A stretch of DNA of 64,000 bases from Flectobacillus major DSM 103 (GTDB lineage: Bacteria; Bacteroidota; Bacteroidia; Cytophagales; Spirosomataceae): contig NZ_KE386491.1 of assembly GCF_000427405.1 (NCBI RefSeq), positions 4,597,812 to 4,661,811 on the forward strand, read 5' to 3'. The notes under the pieces are model-generated. The model did not search any database, was not told the DNA's origin, and worked only from the letters and a program-made list of their open reading frames with translations. The translations under genes and the position numbers were made by a program. Of the stretch, positions 35,964 through 44,967 are shown piece after piece; positions within the stretch are counted from its first letter, which is position 1; the number at the start of each line of letters is the position of its first letter.

Positions 35964-37058
35964 ATGAAAAAAATAATTTCTGTAATCGGATTATTAGGTA
36001 TTTCGGCAGGGCTATTTTGTAGTTTTGATACCCCTAATAAGCAAGCAAAAAATGATTGGGCTTTGCTCCCTTTTACCAAAGTTGACAAAGTGAACCCCGT
36101 TTTGACACCTTCCAACCAGCAGGTTTTTCAATGTCCAATTCTCAAAAAAGAAGTTAAATGGGAAGAAAAAGATGTATTTAACCCTGCAGCTGTTGTTAGA
36201 AATGGAAAAGTGTATATGGTATATCGTGCCGAAGACAAAATCGGTAAGTATGCAGGTACGTCTCGCCTTGGTTTGGCTATTAGCGACGACGGCCTTCACT
36301 TTAAAAAGCAACCTCAGCCCATTTTTTACCCTAGCAACGACACTCAAAAAAAATATGAATGGGAGGGAGGCTGCGAAGACCCTCGTATTGTAGAAAGTCA
36401 AGATGGTCGATATATCATGACTTATACTTCTTACGACGGCAAAACTGCTCGGTTACTGTTGGCTACATCAACCGACTTATTGCACTGGCAAAAACACGGT
36501 TTAGTATTGGGCGAAGGCAAACACAAAAATACGTGGTCAAAGTCGGGTGCTATTGTAGCCGAACGAAAAGGTAGTAAGATTGTCGCCAAAAAAATCAATG
36601 AGCTGTACTGGATGTACTGGGGCGATACCAATTTGTACATGGCTACGTCGCCCGACCTTATTCATTGGACAGCCTTAGAAGATGCCAAAGGAAAGTTGGT
36701 AGAGGTACTAAAACCCCGAAAAGGAAAATTTGATAGCCAATTGGTAGAACCTGGCCCATTTGCCCTTTCAACCCCCAAGGGAATAGTGTTGATTTATAAT
36801 AGTGCCAACAATGGAAAAGATGGGGATAAAAAACTACCTAATATGACTTATAGTGCTGGACAAGCTTTGTTTAATACCCAAAACCCAGCATCATTAAAAG
36901 ACCGAACTGATACCTACTTTATGACACCCGACAAACCCTACGAAAAAACAGGACAGGTAAATAATGTATGCTTTGTAGAGGGTTTGGTGTATTTCAAGAA
37001 TCAATGGTTTTTGTATTATGGAACAGCCGATTCAAAAATAGCAGTTGCCGTAAAATAA
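35964..37058 (+). CDS. Secreted GH130-family mannoside phosphorylase or mannosidase
   Basis: The 364-residue protein has a hydrophobic leader (MKKIISVIGLLGISAGLFCS; the Cys lacks a proper lipobox). It then forms a five-bladed propeller of the GH130 type: DVFNPAAVVRNGKVYMVYRAED, GTSRLGLAISDDGLHFKK, GGCEDPRIVESQDGRYIMTYTSYD, LYMATSPDLIHW and VEPGPFALSTPKGIVLIYN. The conserved Asp in CEDPRI is the likely proton donor. GH130 enzymes act on beta-mannosides by phosphorolysis or hydrolysis; a secreted form is more likely a hydrolase, since phosphorylases need cytoplasmic phosphate (inference). No glycan-uptake gene is adjacent. Confidence 0.87.
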   Translation: MKKIISVIGLLGISAGLFCSFDTPNKQAKNDWALLPFTKVDKVNPVLTPSNQQVFQCPILKKEVKWEEKDVFNPAAVVRNGKVYMVYRAEDKIGKYAGTSRLGLAISDDGLHFKKQPQPIFYPSNDTQKKYEWEGGCEDPRIVESQDGRYIMTYTSYDGKTARLLLATSTDLLHWQKHGLVLGEGKHKNTWSKSGAIVAERKGSKIVAKKINELYWMYWGDTNLYMATSPDLIHWTALEDAKGKLVEVLKPRKGKFDSQLVEPGPFALSTPKGIVLIYNSANNGKDGDKKLPNMTYSAGQALFNTQNPASLKDRTDTYFMTPDKPYEKTGQVNNVCFVEGLVYFKNQWFLYYGTADSKIAVAVK

Positions 37059-37069
37059 TATTAACCTTC

Positions 37070-37123
37070 AAACGGAGTTTCGCTGTGGGTAATCATTCTC
37101 AAAAACACGCTGAAACTCCGTTT
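37070..37123. terminator. Bidirectional terminator between the GH130 and K+ channel genes
   Basis: Twelve-base perfect arms AAACGGAGTTTC (37070-37081) and its complement (37112-37123) enclose 30 bases. It separates two convergent genes, 11 bases after each stop. Confidence 0.85.
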
Positions 37124-37133
37124 AAATAATAAA

Positions 37134-37943
37134 TCAAGGTAGTTCTTTGCCACAATGTGGACAAAACTTATGACGAGTATGCTGTTTGGTATGAATAGTA
37201 ATATGCTCGGCAAAACCAGAGGCCAAAATACCCGTAGGCAAAGCAACAATAGCAATCCCCGAAATAGCAATAATACCCCCAAAAAACTTTCCTAAAAGCG
37301 TTACAGGATAAATATCGCCATAGCCAATAGACGTAATCGTGGTAACACCCCACCACAAAGTAGCAGGAATACTAGAGAAAACACGAGGCTGAGCAGGGTT
37401 TTCTAAATAGAACATTACCGAAGACGAAATCAGAAGCAGAAATAAAATAAACACAAAGCTTAAAATAAGTTCTTCACGTTTTTCTTTTACCACCCCCTCA
37501 ATAACCCTAAGGGCATGTACATACCTCGAAAACTTAAATAAACGGAATATTCTAAATAATCTTAAAATCCTAATAAGGCCAGTGTCGGAGGTAAAATGAG
37601 ATAAATAGAATGGTAGAATTGCCAACAAATCAATAATTGCTCCTGCCGAAAGCATATATTTTAGCCTTCCCCAAATAGGGTGTTTGTAACGCTCATTTTC
37701 GGTACAAACCCATAGCCTTATGACATATTCAATTGTAAAAAAAACTACTGAAAAATATTCAAAATCAACGAAAATGGTATCAAATTCATGACGGATACTT
37801 TTAACAGAATGTAGTACAATCGCTAAGGTATTGAGCGAAATAATACTAAGTAGCAATAGATTGAAAAACCAAGTAATACCACTTTTTTTGCCCCGAGTAA
37901 CCTCCAGAATCCTATAAATCTTTTGCTTAACAGTATGTTGCAT
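37134..37943 (-). CDS. Voltage-gated-type potassium channel
   Basis: The 269-residue protein has six membrane segments of the Kv/KvAP type. S4 is a regular arginine helix (RILRLFRIFRLFKFSR, residues about 123-138), and the pore has the selectivity filter TSIGYGDIYP near 203-212, preceded by the pore helix ATLWWGVTT. The S5-S6 pore helices FGGIIAISGIAIVALPTGILASGF follow. The N-terminus is amphipathic and cytoplasmic. The C-terminus HKFCPHCGKELP has a CxxC that looks like half of a zinc ribbon, which is unusual and could be a redox or metal sensor or simply a short tail. It converges on GH130. Confidence 0.92.
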   Translation of the reverse strand: MQHTVKQKIYRILEVTRGKKSGITWFFNLLLLSIISLNTLAIVLHSVKSIRHEFDTIFVDFEYFSVVFFTIEYVIRLWVCTENERYKHPIWGRLKYMLSAGAIIDLLAILPFYLSHFTSDTGLIRILRLFRIFRLFKFSRYVHALRVIEGVVKEKREELILSFVFILFLLLISSSVMFYLENPAQPRVFSSIPATLWWGVTTITSIGYGDIYPVTLLGKFFGGIIAISGIAIVALPTGILASGFAEHITIHTKQHTRHKFCPHCGKELP

Positions 37944-38088
37944 ACAATGATTAGGTTTTTAGAAAATATATGTAGTTGGCTATAAATATACCTAATTTAC
38001 CTTTTTCATCTATCTGTATTATATGAACTGACCAATCTAAAAAGGATACGTCTTTCGAAATATCCTCTTTAGATTCAATTCATATTCT

Positions 38089-39876
38089 TTATAAGCTCGT
38101 TTCTTCGGTCTGAAGTTGTTTTTCGTACAACTCTTTATAAGCACCTTCTTGGGCCATTAGCTCGTTGTGTGTGCCTTGTTCTATGATGTAGCCTTTGTCG
38201 AGCATGATAATTTTATCGGCCAATTTTGCCGAAGAAACCCTATGCGAAATAATAACCGAAGTACGACCTTTCATAATATGTTGTAAATTATTCAAAATCT
38301 GGTTTTCGGTTTTGGTATCTACCGCCGACAAGCAGTCGTCCAAAATAATAATTTTAGGTTCTTTGGCAATTGCTCTGGCAATCGACAAACGTTGTTTTTG
38401 TCCACCCGAAAGGGTAACACCTCTTTCGCCAAGAACAGTATCCATTTGTTCAGGAAAATCCATGATATTTTGGTACAAATCAGCATCTTTGGTAGCCTTA
38501 ATGATTTGTTCTTCCGACATCTCGGCTGTACCAAAACGCACATTGTTGCGGATACTGTCCGAAAACAAGAAAACATCTTGTGGCACATAGCCAATCTGCC
38601 CTCTAAGGCTGTTGACATTCCAGTCTTTAATCGAAATACCATCAACCCAAATACCACCTTTGTTGACATCGTACATACGGCAAAGCAAATTGGCTACCGT
38701 ACTTTTTCCTGACCCCGTTGTACCTAAGATAGCCACAGATTCGCCCGATTTGATTTGCATATTGAAATCATGCAAAGCCACAATTCCCGAATCGGGATAA
38801 GTAAAACGAACATTTTTTATCGTTATATCACCTCGAATATCTTGGGCAATATTTTTTTCAGAAACAATCTCCGATTTAATATTCAAAAACTCATTGATAC
38901 GTTGTTGAGAAGCCGCCGCACGTTGGATTTGCGAGGTTGTCCAGCCCAAGGCAATCATGGGCCAAGTGAGCATATATACATACATAATAAACTCGGTAAT
39001 ACTTCCAGGCGTAAGTCGGCCTGCCATTACTTCTTGCCCTCCTATATATACAACCAAAACCGAACTAAGACCCGCCAAGATCGAAACCAGAGGCGTAAAC
39101 AATGAATCCACCTTAACCAAATCGAGTGATTTTTCACGATAAAGGTTTGACTGTTTGGTAAATGCTACTGTTGAAGGTTCTTCTTGTACAAAAGCCTTTA
39201 ATACCCGAATACCCGAAAAGGCTTCTTGAACAAACGTAGAGATTTTAGACAAATTAGCCTGTATTTCCTCTGATTTTTTGATAATAATTGTATTAACAAA
39301 ATAGATGCTTCCCGACAAAAAAGGCACAGGCAGCAGTACATACCAAGTAAGTTTGGCATTGACAGAAAGCATGTACCAAATCACCAAAATAAAGACCGAA
39401 ATAAGGTTGAGGCCATACATCAAGCTTGGCCCAACGTACATCCGTACCTTGCCCACGTCTTCAGAAATACGAGCCATCAAATCGCCAGTATTATTTTTTC
39501 GATAAAAGCTCAAAGGTAGAGATTGATAATGGTGATAAATCTCGTTTTTGAGGTCATATTCGATATGCCGAGACATCACAATGAGGGTTTGGCGTACAAA
39601 AAATAAAAATACCCCCTTGAGCAAAGCCAAAATCAAAATCAAAGACCCATACAGTAAAATAGAAAAAGCAAAAGTTTCATATACAATAGTTTGTGAACCA
39701 AAGCCATCGTACAGAAAATAAAGAGAAATGGTTTCTTTGACTAAATCAAGAGCATATCGCACAATTTGGGCTGGTACAACGCCAAAAAGATTAGAAATAA
39801 AAGTAAATAATGTACCTAAGATTAAATACCATTTATATTTGAGAAAATACTTATTGAGATGTTGTAATGCTTTCAT
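38089..39876 (-). CDS. ABC exporter, fused permease and ATPase (MsbA-like)
   Basis: ATG at 39876 (MKALQHLNKYFLKYKWYLIL) gives 595 residues; a longer GTG start at 39912 falls only 2 bases from the -7 element (39921-39914) and is unlikely. Six membrane helices (residues about 18-300) are followed by the nucleotide-binding domain with Walker A GTTGSGKST near 386, signature LSGGQKQRLSIARAI near 489 and Walker B IIILDDCLSAVDT. The type is heterodimer- or homodimer-forming ABCB/MsbA exporter moving lipids, drugs or peptides. The substrate is not deducible. No partner half-transporter gene is next to it, so a homodimer is likely. Confidence 0.93.
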   Translation of the reverse strand: MKALQHLNKYFLKYKWYLILGTLFTFISNLFGVVPAQIVRYALDLVKETISLYFLYDGFGSQTIVYETFAFSILLYGSLILILALLKGVFLFFVRQTLIVMSRHIEYDLKNEIYHHYQSLPLSFYRKNNTGDLMARISEDVGKVRMYVGPSLMYGLNLISVFILVIWYMLSVNAKLTWYVLLPVPFLSGSIYFVNTIIIKKSEEIQANLSKISTFVQEAFSGIRVLKAFVQEEPSTVAFTKQSNLYREKSLDLVKVDSLFTPLVSILAGLSSVLVVYIGGQEVMAGRLTPGSITEFIMYVYMLTWPMIALGWTTSQIQRAAASQQRINEFLNIKSEIVSEKNIAQDIRGDITIKNVRFTYPDSGIVALHDFNMQIKSGESVAILGTTGSGKSTVANLLCRMYDVNKGGIWVDGISIKDWNVNSLRGQIGYVPQDVFLFSDSIRNNVRFGTAEMSEEQIIKATKDADLYQNIMDFPEQMDTVLGERGVTLSGGQKQRLSIARAIAKEPKIIILDDCLSAVDTKTENQILNNLQHIMKGRTSVIISHRVSSAKLADKIIMLDKGYIIEQGTHNELMAQEGAYKELYEKQLQTEETSL

Positions 39877-39913
39877 GTAAAATAAACCAAAGTAGGATGG
39901 CATTAGTTTCACA

Positions 39914-39921
39914 CAAAGGTA
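39914..39921 (-). promoter_or_regulatory. -7 promoter element of the ABC exporter gene
   Basis: TACCTTTG reads on the minus strand from 39921 to 39914, an exact TAnnTTTG match 38 bases before the ATG. It fixes the start of this gene at 39876. Confidence 0.6.
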
Positions 39922-40072
39922 ATGTATTGCTCAAGATGTATAGGATTTTAGCCTTGATAGGATCAGAAGTATTATGACAAATACGCATCTTCTCAATTTT
40001 AGTAAGAAGAAGATTTATCATAAAAAAACAAGGTTTTTTTGAAACAAGACTGAGAATTTCTTAAAAAAGTAC

Positions 40073-40080
40073 TAATTTTG
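40073..40080 (+). promoter_or_regulatory. -7 promoter element of the nusB operon
   Basis: TAATTTTG is an exact TAnnTTTG match ending 66 bases before the nusB ATG. No convincing -33 TTG at normal spacing was seen. Confidence 0.5.
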
Positions 40081-40146
40081 CATTCTGATTATCGAGGCTA
40101 AGTAGCCCGATGTTTATTAACAAAAAAAACGTTCTTTGCATTTCCA

Positions 40147-41304
40147 ATGGTCAACCGACGCTTACTCCGCACAAAAGCATTCCAAACTGTATATGCCTTC
40201 CGTACATCGGAAAGAGCCAATTATCAATTAGCCTTCGATTATATAGCCGAACAATTTTTGCCCAACCTTGATTTAATGATTCCCAAAGAAGAACAGATGC
40301 CCAAGCTAGAAGGCTTGCGTAAGCTGGCTGATTTGCATTTTGAAGAATTATTTAAAGGAGAAGTCTCAGAGGAAGATATTCCTGCCGATGCCAAAAATGC
40401 AGCAAAAAGAGCCTTAGCACTTTACCGTGACGCTGTAAAGCGTGACCGTGCTCGTATTACGCACAAAATGGTAGAAGAAGTAGAAGGGCTTTATGATGAT
40501 TACTTGAAGCTATTATTGTTGTTAGTAGAAATTACAGATGTGTCTGTTTGGGACGAGCAACGACGTTTGTTGGAAAGTGAGCACAAAACTTCTCGTTTTG
40601 GCCAAAACCAAGTAATCAGAGCACTTCGCAACCTTCCTACCCTAGAAACAGAGGTGATTCGTCGCAACTTAAAATGGACCGACGACGACCAAAATCTTAT
40701 TCGCAAACTTTTCTTAGACGCAATTTTACCAGATAATCAATTCCAGTCGTACCTTCGCACCACAAAGCATACTTTTGAGGAAGATTTGGCCATTGTAGTC
40801 TATATTCTCAAAACTTTCATCCTCAAACATCACTTAGTGGTTGAGTATTTTGAAGAAAAAGACTTAAATTGGGGCGAAAATAAAGATGTACTCAAAAGTC
40901 TTACCACCAAGACCTTCAAGATTAATAGCCTCGAAGAGCTCGAATTACAACCTTTGGCATTGAACTGGGACGAAGATAAATATTACTTTGTTGACCTTTT
41001 TAATCAGACCTTAGAAAATGACGACGAGTATGAGAACATGGTAATGGAGCAAACCAAAAACTGGGAAGCTGACCGTTTGGCAATGACAGATATGATTATT
41101 TTGAAAATGGGCTTGGCCGAACTAATTCATTTTTCGAGTATTCCCGTAAAAGTATCTATCAATGAATATATTGAACTAGCCAAAAATTATTCAACCCCAA
41201 AATCTGGGCAGTTTGTCAATGGTTTGTTAGATGTACTTTCTCAAAAACTTCAAGAGGAACAAATTATTCGTAAGTCGGGACGTGGTTTGATTGATAATAA
41301 ATAA
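40147..41304 (+). CDS. nusB: Transcription antitermination factor NusB, long Bacteroidota form
   Basis: The 385-residue protein is much longer than E. coli NusB (139), as is normal in this phylum. The N-terminus MVNRRLLRTKAFQTVYAF is the NusB first helix. The C-terminal NusB core (about residues 250-385) has EDKYYFVDLFNQTLEN, NWEADRLAMTDMIILKMGLAELIHFSSIPVKVSINEYIELAKNYSTPKSGQFVNG, split here for length, with the conserved EYIELAK and FVNGLLD. NusB binds boxA RNA with NusE/S10 in rRNA antitermination. It leads a run of co-directional genes to coaE, a conserved order in Bacteroidota. Confidence 0.94.
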   Translation: MVNRRLLRTKAFQTVYAFRTSERANYQLAFDYIAEQFLPNLDLMIPKEEQMPKLEGLRKLADLHFEELFKGEVSEEDIPADAKNAAKRALALYRDAVKRDRARITHKMVEEVEGLYDDYLKLLLLLVEITDVSVWDEQRRLLESEHKTSRFGQNQVIRALRNLPTLETEVIRRNLKWTDDDQNLIRKLFLDAILPDNQFQSYLRTTKHTFEEDLAIVVYILKTFILKHHLVVEYFEEKDLNWGENKDVLKSLTTKTFKINSLEELELQPLALNWDEDKYYFVDLFNQTLENDDEYENMVMEQTKNWEADRLAMTDMIILKMGLAELIHFSSIPVKVSINEYIELAKNYSTPKSGQFVNGLLDVLSQKLQEEQIIRKSGRGLIDNK

Positions 41305-41338
41305 GCTGGTTAATCTAAACAACGAAAGAAACAAACTC

Positions 41339-41638
41339 ATGAGCAAATCATCTAAAACCTTTTGGGCATTTATGACGGGGGCCGCCGTAGGTGCTGCTTT
41401 GGGCATTTTGTATGCTCCAGACAAAGGAGAAAATACCCGTAGTAAACTATTATTTCAATTACAGAAATATCGTGACCAACTGCAAAATCTGATTACAGAT
41501 TTGATTGAGGGCAAGGAAATTCCTGAAACTATGGCAAAATCGGAGGGAAAGAAAGTAGTAAACGAGGCTCGTGAAAAGGCTGAACGCTTACTCGAAGATG
41601 TGGAAAATATGATGAGCCAAATCAAAGCAAAGGCTTAG
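41339..41638 (+). CDS. YtxH domain protein
   Basis: ATG at 41339 gives 99 residues (MSKSSKTFWAFMTGAAVG). The N-terminal glycine-rich helix AFMTGAAVGAALGILYAPDKGENTRSKL is the YtxH signature, read here in two halves, and the remainder is an amphipathic coiled coil. YtxH proteins are small membrane-associated, stress-linked proteins with no set biochemical role. It lies 34 bases after nusB, in the same transcript. Confidence 0.85.
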   Translation: MSKSSKTFWAFMTGAAVGAALGILYAPDKGENTRSKLLFQLQKYRDQLQNLITDLIEGKEIPETMAKSEGKKVVNEAREKAERLLEDVENMMSQIKAKA

Positions 41639-41736
41639 TAGATACTAATAATACAGACAGTTGGTCGATAGTAAATATTCTTTAATATGCTATTAGCCAA
41701 CTGTTTGTCTTTCTAACTACGTATTCTTTAACAACC

Positions 41737-42174
41737 ATGAAAAAGATAATTATTGTTGCTTTGGCTTCGTTGGCATTGGTAGCTTGCCAAAACAAACAAA
41801 AAAACAATGCCCAAGCTTTGTCAGATTCAGCTGCTGCTCTACAGCCTACAGCCGATAGATTTCCTGTAATGAAGGTCGATACACAGTTTGTAGATTTGGG
41901 TACTATTACCGAGGGCGATTCGGTGTTTCATACTTATAAGTTCAGAAACACAGGTAATATGCCATTGGTTATTAGCAATGTAAGTACCTCGTGTGGCTGT
42001 ACAACCCCGTCGTATTCAACAGAGCCCGTAATGCCAGGCGATCAAGGGTTTATTAAGGTAAAATTTAATAGCAAAAATAAAGAAGGAAAGGTAAATAAAA
42101 CCATTACGGCTTATGCCAATACCACTCCATCCGACAATACTTTTAGTTTTAAGGTAGAAGTAATCAAGCGTTAA
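41737..42174 (+). CDS. DUF1573 lipoprotein
   Basis: The 145-residue protein has a lipoprotein signal with Cys17 in LVACQNK. The DUF1573 immunoglobulin-like domain follows: FVDLGTITEGDSVFHTYKF, NTGNMPLVISNVSTSCGCTT and GDQGFIKVKFNSKNKEGKVN. The SCGC cysteine pair is a family hallmark. Function unknown; the fold resembles ASH/MSP domains. It sits 98 bases after the YtxH gene and 89 before yajC in the conserved nusB-coaE run. Confidence 0.88.
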   Translation: MKKIIIVALASLALVACQNKQKNNAQALSDSAAALQPTADRFPVMKVDTQFVDLGTITEGDSVFHTYKFRNTGNMPLVISNVSTSCGCTTPSYSTEPVMPGDQGFIKVKFNSKNKEGKVNKTITAYANTTPSDNTFSFKVEVIKR

Positions 42175-42263
42175 GCCGCTTACAAATTAAACATTTGTAC
42201 CAACCCTAAAACATTATTTATCAGTAAATTATAATATTTATTATTTAAAACGAAAAAACTATT

Positions 42264-42575
42264 ATGTTCAATTACATTTTTTTACAGGCTGGAGCAGGCG
42301 GAATGTCTTCTTTATTTTTGATTGGTGGTATGTTTGTTATCATGTATTTCTTTATGATTCGTCCACAACAAAAAAAGCAAAAGGATCAGCAAAATTATGT
42401 TGATAACCTAAAAGCAGGTGATAAAGTAGTAACTATCGGAGGTTTGCATGGTACAATTGTAACGGTTCGTGACAAAACAGTTATCCTTGAAGTTGATTCA
42501 AGCAAAGGTGTTCGTATGGTATTCCTCAAAACGGCTATTTCAAAAGATGCGTCTTCACAGTTAAGTGCTGAATAA
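42264..42575 (+). CDS. yajC: Preprotein translocase accessory subunit YajC
   Basis: The 103-residue protein has one N-terminal membrane helix (about residues 14-31) followed by the YajC signature MIRPQQKKQKDQQNYVDNL and KAGDKVVTIGGLHGTI. YajC associates with SecDF-YidC at the inner membrane. secDF is not adjacent. The gene is followed by a clear terminator, which splits the nusB-yajC and ybbR-coaE transcripts. Confidence 0.94.
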   Translation: MFNYIFLQAGAGGMSSLFLIGGMFVIMYFFMIRPQQKKQKDQQNYVDNLKAGDKVVTIGGLHGTIVTVRDKTVILEVDSSKGVRMVFLKTAISKDASSQLSAE

Positions 42576-42604
42576 GCATCGCTATTTTGAGTGCTATGAG
42601 GCTT

Positions 42605-42642
42605 TTGAGCTTTAGGCTAAGCTAGTCTAAAGCTCAATTTTT
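42605..42642 (+). terminator. Rho-independent terminator after yajC
   Basis: Eleven-base arms TTGAGCTTTAG (42605-42615) and CTAAAGCTCAA (42627-42637) are followed by TTTTT, 29 bases after the yajC stop. Confidence 0.9.
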
Positions 42643-42683
42643 GGAATAAAGTCTCGATATTACTGACATTCAACATATTCAAA

Positions 42684-43358
42684 ATGAAACCCAATACTTT
42701 CAAAACTGATTTTAATGCGGTATTTCTGAGTATTATAGCCGCCATGATTTTTTGGGTGATGAATGCTCTTAATAAAGAAGGGTACACACAAAAAATTTCT
42801 TTTCCACTTCGTTTTACCTACAACGACTCGCTGTATATTCCTATTCAACCTCTTCCTGAGAAAATTTCGGTGAATGTTTCGGGCAATGGATGGAATTTGC
42901 TTCGTAAAGCCTTGGCATTGGATGTAACCCCCATTTATTATGCTATCAACAAGCCGCTTCAAACCAAGTTTTTAAATACTGGCTCGCTTACCGATTCGCT
43001 TGCCGAATATATCAAAGATGTAAAGGTGAATTACGTAGTAGCCGACCGCTTTGAAATCGAATTTGATAAACGTGTAAAACGTAACCTTATTCTCAAGGTA
43101 GATAGCCTCAATATTCCTTTAAAAGAGGGCTACGTGGTATCGAGTGTTATCAATGTCAATCCCAGAACTATTGCTGTTGAGGGCCCCGAAGGTACGCTCA
43201 ACGAACTTGGCGATTACCTGTATGTCAAAGTTCCTGGTCGTAGAATTCAAGAAAACTTTGATGATGAAATAAGAATTCCGCTTCCCAAAAATGCCAATAT
43301 AAAGTCTAATAAAGAAAGAGTTACAGTAAGTTTTGAGGTTTCTGAATTGTTAAAATAA
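42684..43358 (+). CDS. YbbR-like domain protein
   Basis: The 224-residue protein has an N-terminal membrane helix (NAVFLSIIAAMIFWVMNAL) and then two YbbR-like repeats in the periplasm, seen in LPEKISVNVSGNGWNLL and VNPRTIAVEGPEGTLNEL. YbbR proteins of Firmicutes (CdaR) regulate the diadenylate cyclase CdaA; in Bacteroidota the role is unproved. Its stop is 6 bases from the coaE start, so the two are translationally close and belong to one transcript. Confidence 0.85.
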   Translation: MKPNTFKTDFNAVFLSIIAAMIFWVMNALNKEGYTQKISFPLRFTYNDSLYIPIQPLPEKISVNVSGNGWNLLRKALALDVTPIYYAINKPLQTKFLNTGSLTDSLAEYIKDVKVNYVVADRFEIEFDKRVKRNLILKVDSLNIPLKEGYVVSSVINVNPRTIAVEGPEGTLNELGDYLYVKVPGRRIQENFDDEIRIPLPKNANIKSNKERVTVSFEVSELLK

Positions 43359-43364
43359 ATAGCT

Positions 43365-44003
43365 ATGCTAGACAACAATACCCTTGGGACTCCTCAAGTA
43401 ATAGGTATTACAGGGGGCATTGGTTCGGGAAAAAGCATTGTATGCAAAGTGTTTGCCTTATTGGGTATCCCCGTTTATGATGCCGACACAAGAGCTAAAT
43501 TACTTGTTAATGAAAGCGATACCCTCAAACAGGCCATTACAGCTCTGTTAGGAACAGATGCCTACACCAGCTCTGGAGTTTACAATCGCTCGTGGGTAGC
43601 TTCGCAGGTATTCGGTAATCCCGACTTATTACAACAACTCAATGCCTTAATTCATCCTGCTGTAAGGCAAGATGCCCGTAATTGGATAGCCCAAAATAGC
43701 CAAGCACCTTATTTATTATACGAAGCTGCTTTATTGAAGGGAGCAGGCAATGGCAATAATTTTCAAAAAGTTATTGTAGTAATAGCCCCAACCGCCCTGC
43801 GTATCAAAAGGGTTTTACAGCGAGACCGACGCTCGGAAGAAGAAATCAAAAATATCATTAATAGGCAATCATCGGATGAAGAGCGTAAGGCTTTTGCCGA
43901 TATCATTATTCAAAACGATGATGCTACTCCTCTTATTCCTCAGATTTTACAAATCCATCAGGCATTAATCAATACAGGTACAAAAAAAGAGGTTGCCTTA
44001 TAA
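43365..44003 (+). CDS. coaE: Dephospho-CoA kinase
   Basis: The 212-residue kinase phosphorylates the 3'-OH of the ribose of dephospho-CoA (EC 2.7.1.24), the last step of CoA synthesis. GITGGIGSGKS (residues 14-24) is the P-loop, VYDADTRAKLLVNES and LNALIHPAVRQDARNWI are CoaE family blocks, and LYEAALLKGAGNGNNF plus ERVLQRDRRSEEEIKNIINRQ-like segments complete the fold. Length is normal. It ends the ybbR-coaE transcript; its stop codon lies in a bidirectional terminator. Confidence 0.95.
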   Translation: MLDNNTLGTPQVIGITGGIGSGKSIVCKVFALLGIPVYDADTRAKLLVNESDTLKQAITALLGTDAYTSSGVYNRSWVASQVFGNPDLLQQLNALIHPAVRQDARNWIAQNSQAPYLLYEAALLKGAGNGNNFQKVIVVIAPTALRIKRVLQRDRRSEEEIKNIINRQSSDEERKAFADIIIQNDDATPLIPQILQIHQALINTGTKKEVAL

Positions 44004-44017
44004 AGACAACCTCTTTT
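43985..44017. terminator. Terminator overlapping the coaE stop codon
   Basis: Eleven-base arms AAAAGAGGTTG (43985-43995) and CAACCTCTTTT (44007-44017) flank an 11-base loop that contains the coaE stop codon (44001-44003). A/T runs on both sides allow it to serve both coaE and the convergent sorting-domain gene. Confidence 0.85.
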
Positions 44018-44043
44018 CAAACCCTTAACACTTTTTAATATTA

Positions 44044-44682
44044 TTATTGATGTCTTACCAATAACTTTTTGGTTACCAATGATTTACCGTCGGCGGTAAG
44101 CTGGTAGAGGTAAATTCCATTAGGCCATTCTTTGGTAGAAATCCTTGCTCTTCTTTGGTCTTTTTCCAGAAATGATTCTTTAATTTCACTTCCTAAAATA
44201 TTATAGAATGTAATTTTTACTTCGCTAACTTGCGAGGAAATGCTGTATTCGACATCTGCATGTTCATCGGCTGGATTAGGGTAAATATTAGAAACCCATA
44301 GTTTGTCGCTCGTAAAAAGTTTATCCTCTATATTAATAAATTCTTCAGCTCTACTATTTTCTACCATACTATTAGCGGTAATGGCTACTTCTGGTTTGTT
44401 GGTATTTTTATTATTGTTATACTGCAACAACGACGACGCAAAATACTGATTAATAGCAGTTGCACGTTGTACATTTATACCTCTGTCGAGGGCATTATGA
44501 TAAGGTTGAAAATAACTAAATGTAGATTTTCGTAACGACGATACCGACGTAGTAGTTTTTTGCTTGGGCTTAATATCCAAGCGACTTTTATATTTGTTTT
44601 CTGTTTGGGCAAACGCACCAATTGTCGACAACAAGGTTGTCACAATTACGAATGCCTGTATGTATTTTGGTAGAGGTCTCAT
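44044..44682 (-). CDS. Short T9SS type-A sorting-domain protein of unknown function
   Basis: ATG at 44682 (MRPLPKYIQAFVIVTTLLS) gives 212 residues, better than a TTG at 44697. A signal peptide ends near AFAQ. The middle (about 20-125) is Ser/Thr/Asn/Lys-rich and has no recognisable domain. The C-terminal 85 residues are a type-A T9SS sorting domain: WVSNIYPNPADEHADVEYS, VKITFYNILGSEIKES and WPNGIYLYQLTADG. It should be exported across the outer membrane. With so little body it may be a remnant of a larger protein or a surface-anchored small protein. The 285 bases upstream are non-coding. Confidence 0.82.
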   Translation of the reverse strand: MRPLPKYIQAFVIVTTLLSTIGAFAQTENKYKSRLDIKPKQKTTTSVSSLRKSTFSYFQPYHNALDRGINVQRATAINQYFASSLLQYNNNKNTNKPEVAITANSMVENSRAEEFINIEDKLFTSDKLWVSNIYPNPADEHADVEYSISSQVSEVKITFYNILGSEIKESFLEKDQRRARISTKEWPNGIYLYQLTADGKSLVTKKLLVRHQ

Positions 44683-44967
44683 TCCATTTAAAATCAAAAT
44701 ATTGTTTGAACATTTATTGAGCTATACCAGCATATTATGGTGTTGGTATGATTGAATCGAAAAGCCTAAGTAGGTCAGATAAATTTATATGCTCAACTTA
44801 GCTTGTACTAATTAACAGCAATAATCATGCGAACTTTTATATAAAGACTCTAAAACATGACAAAAGGTTGCTTCATTTTGAATTTTTTTTTCAGTTTTAC
44901 ACAATAAATCTGAAAACTTGCTTTTTGACAAAAATATAGTAAAATATTTCAAATTTGAAAGTTTTAC

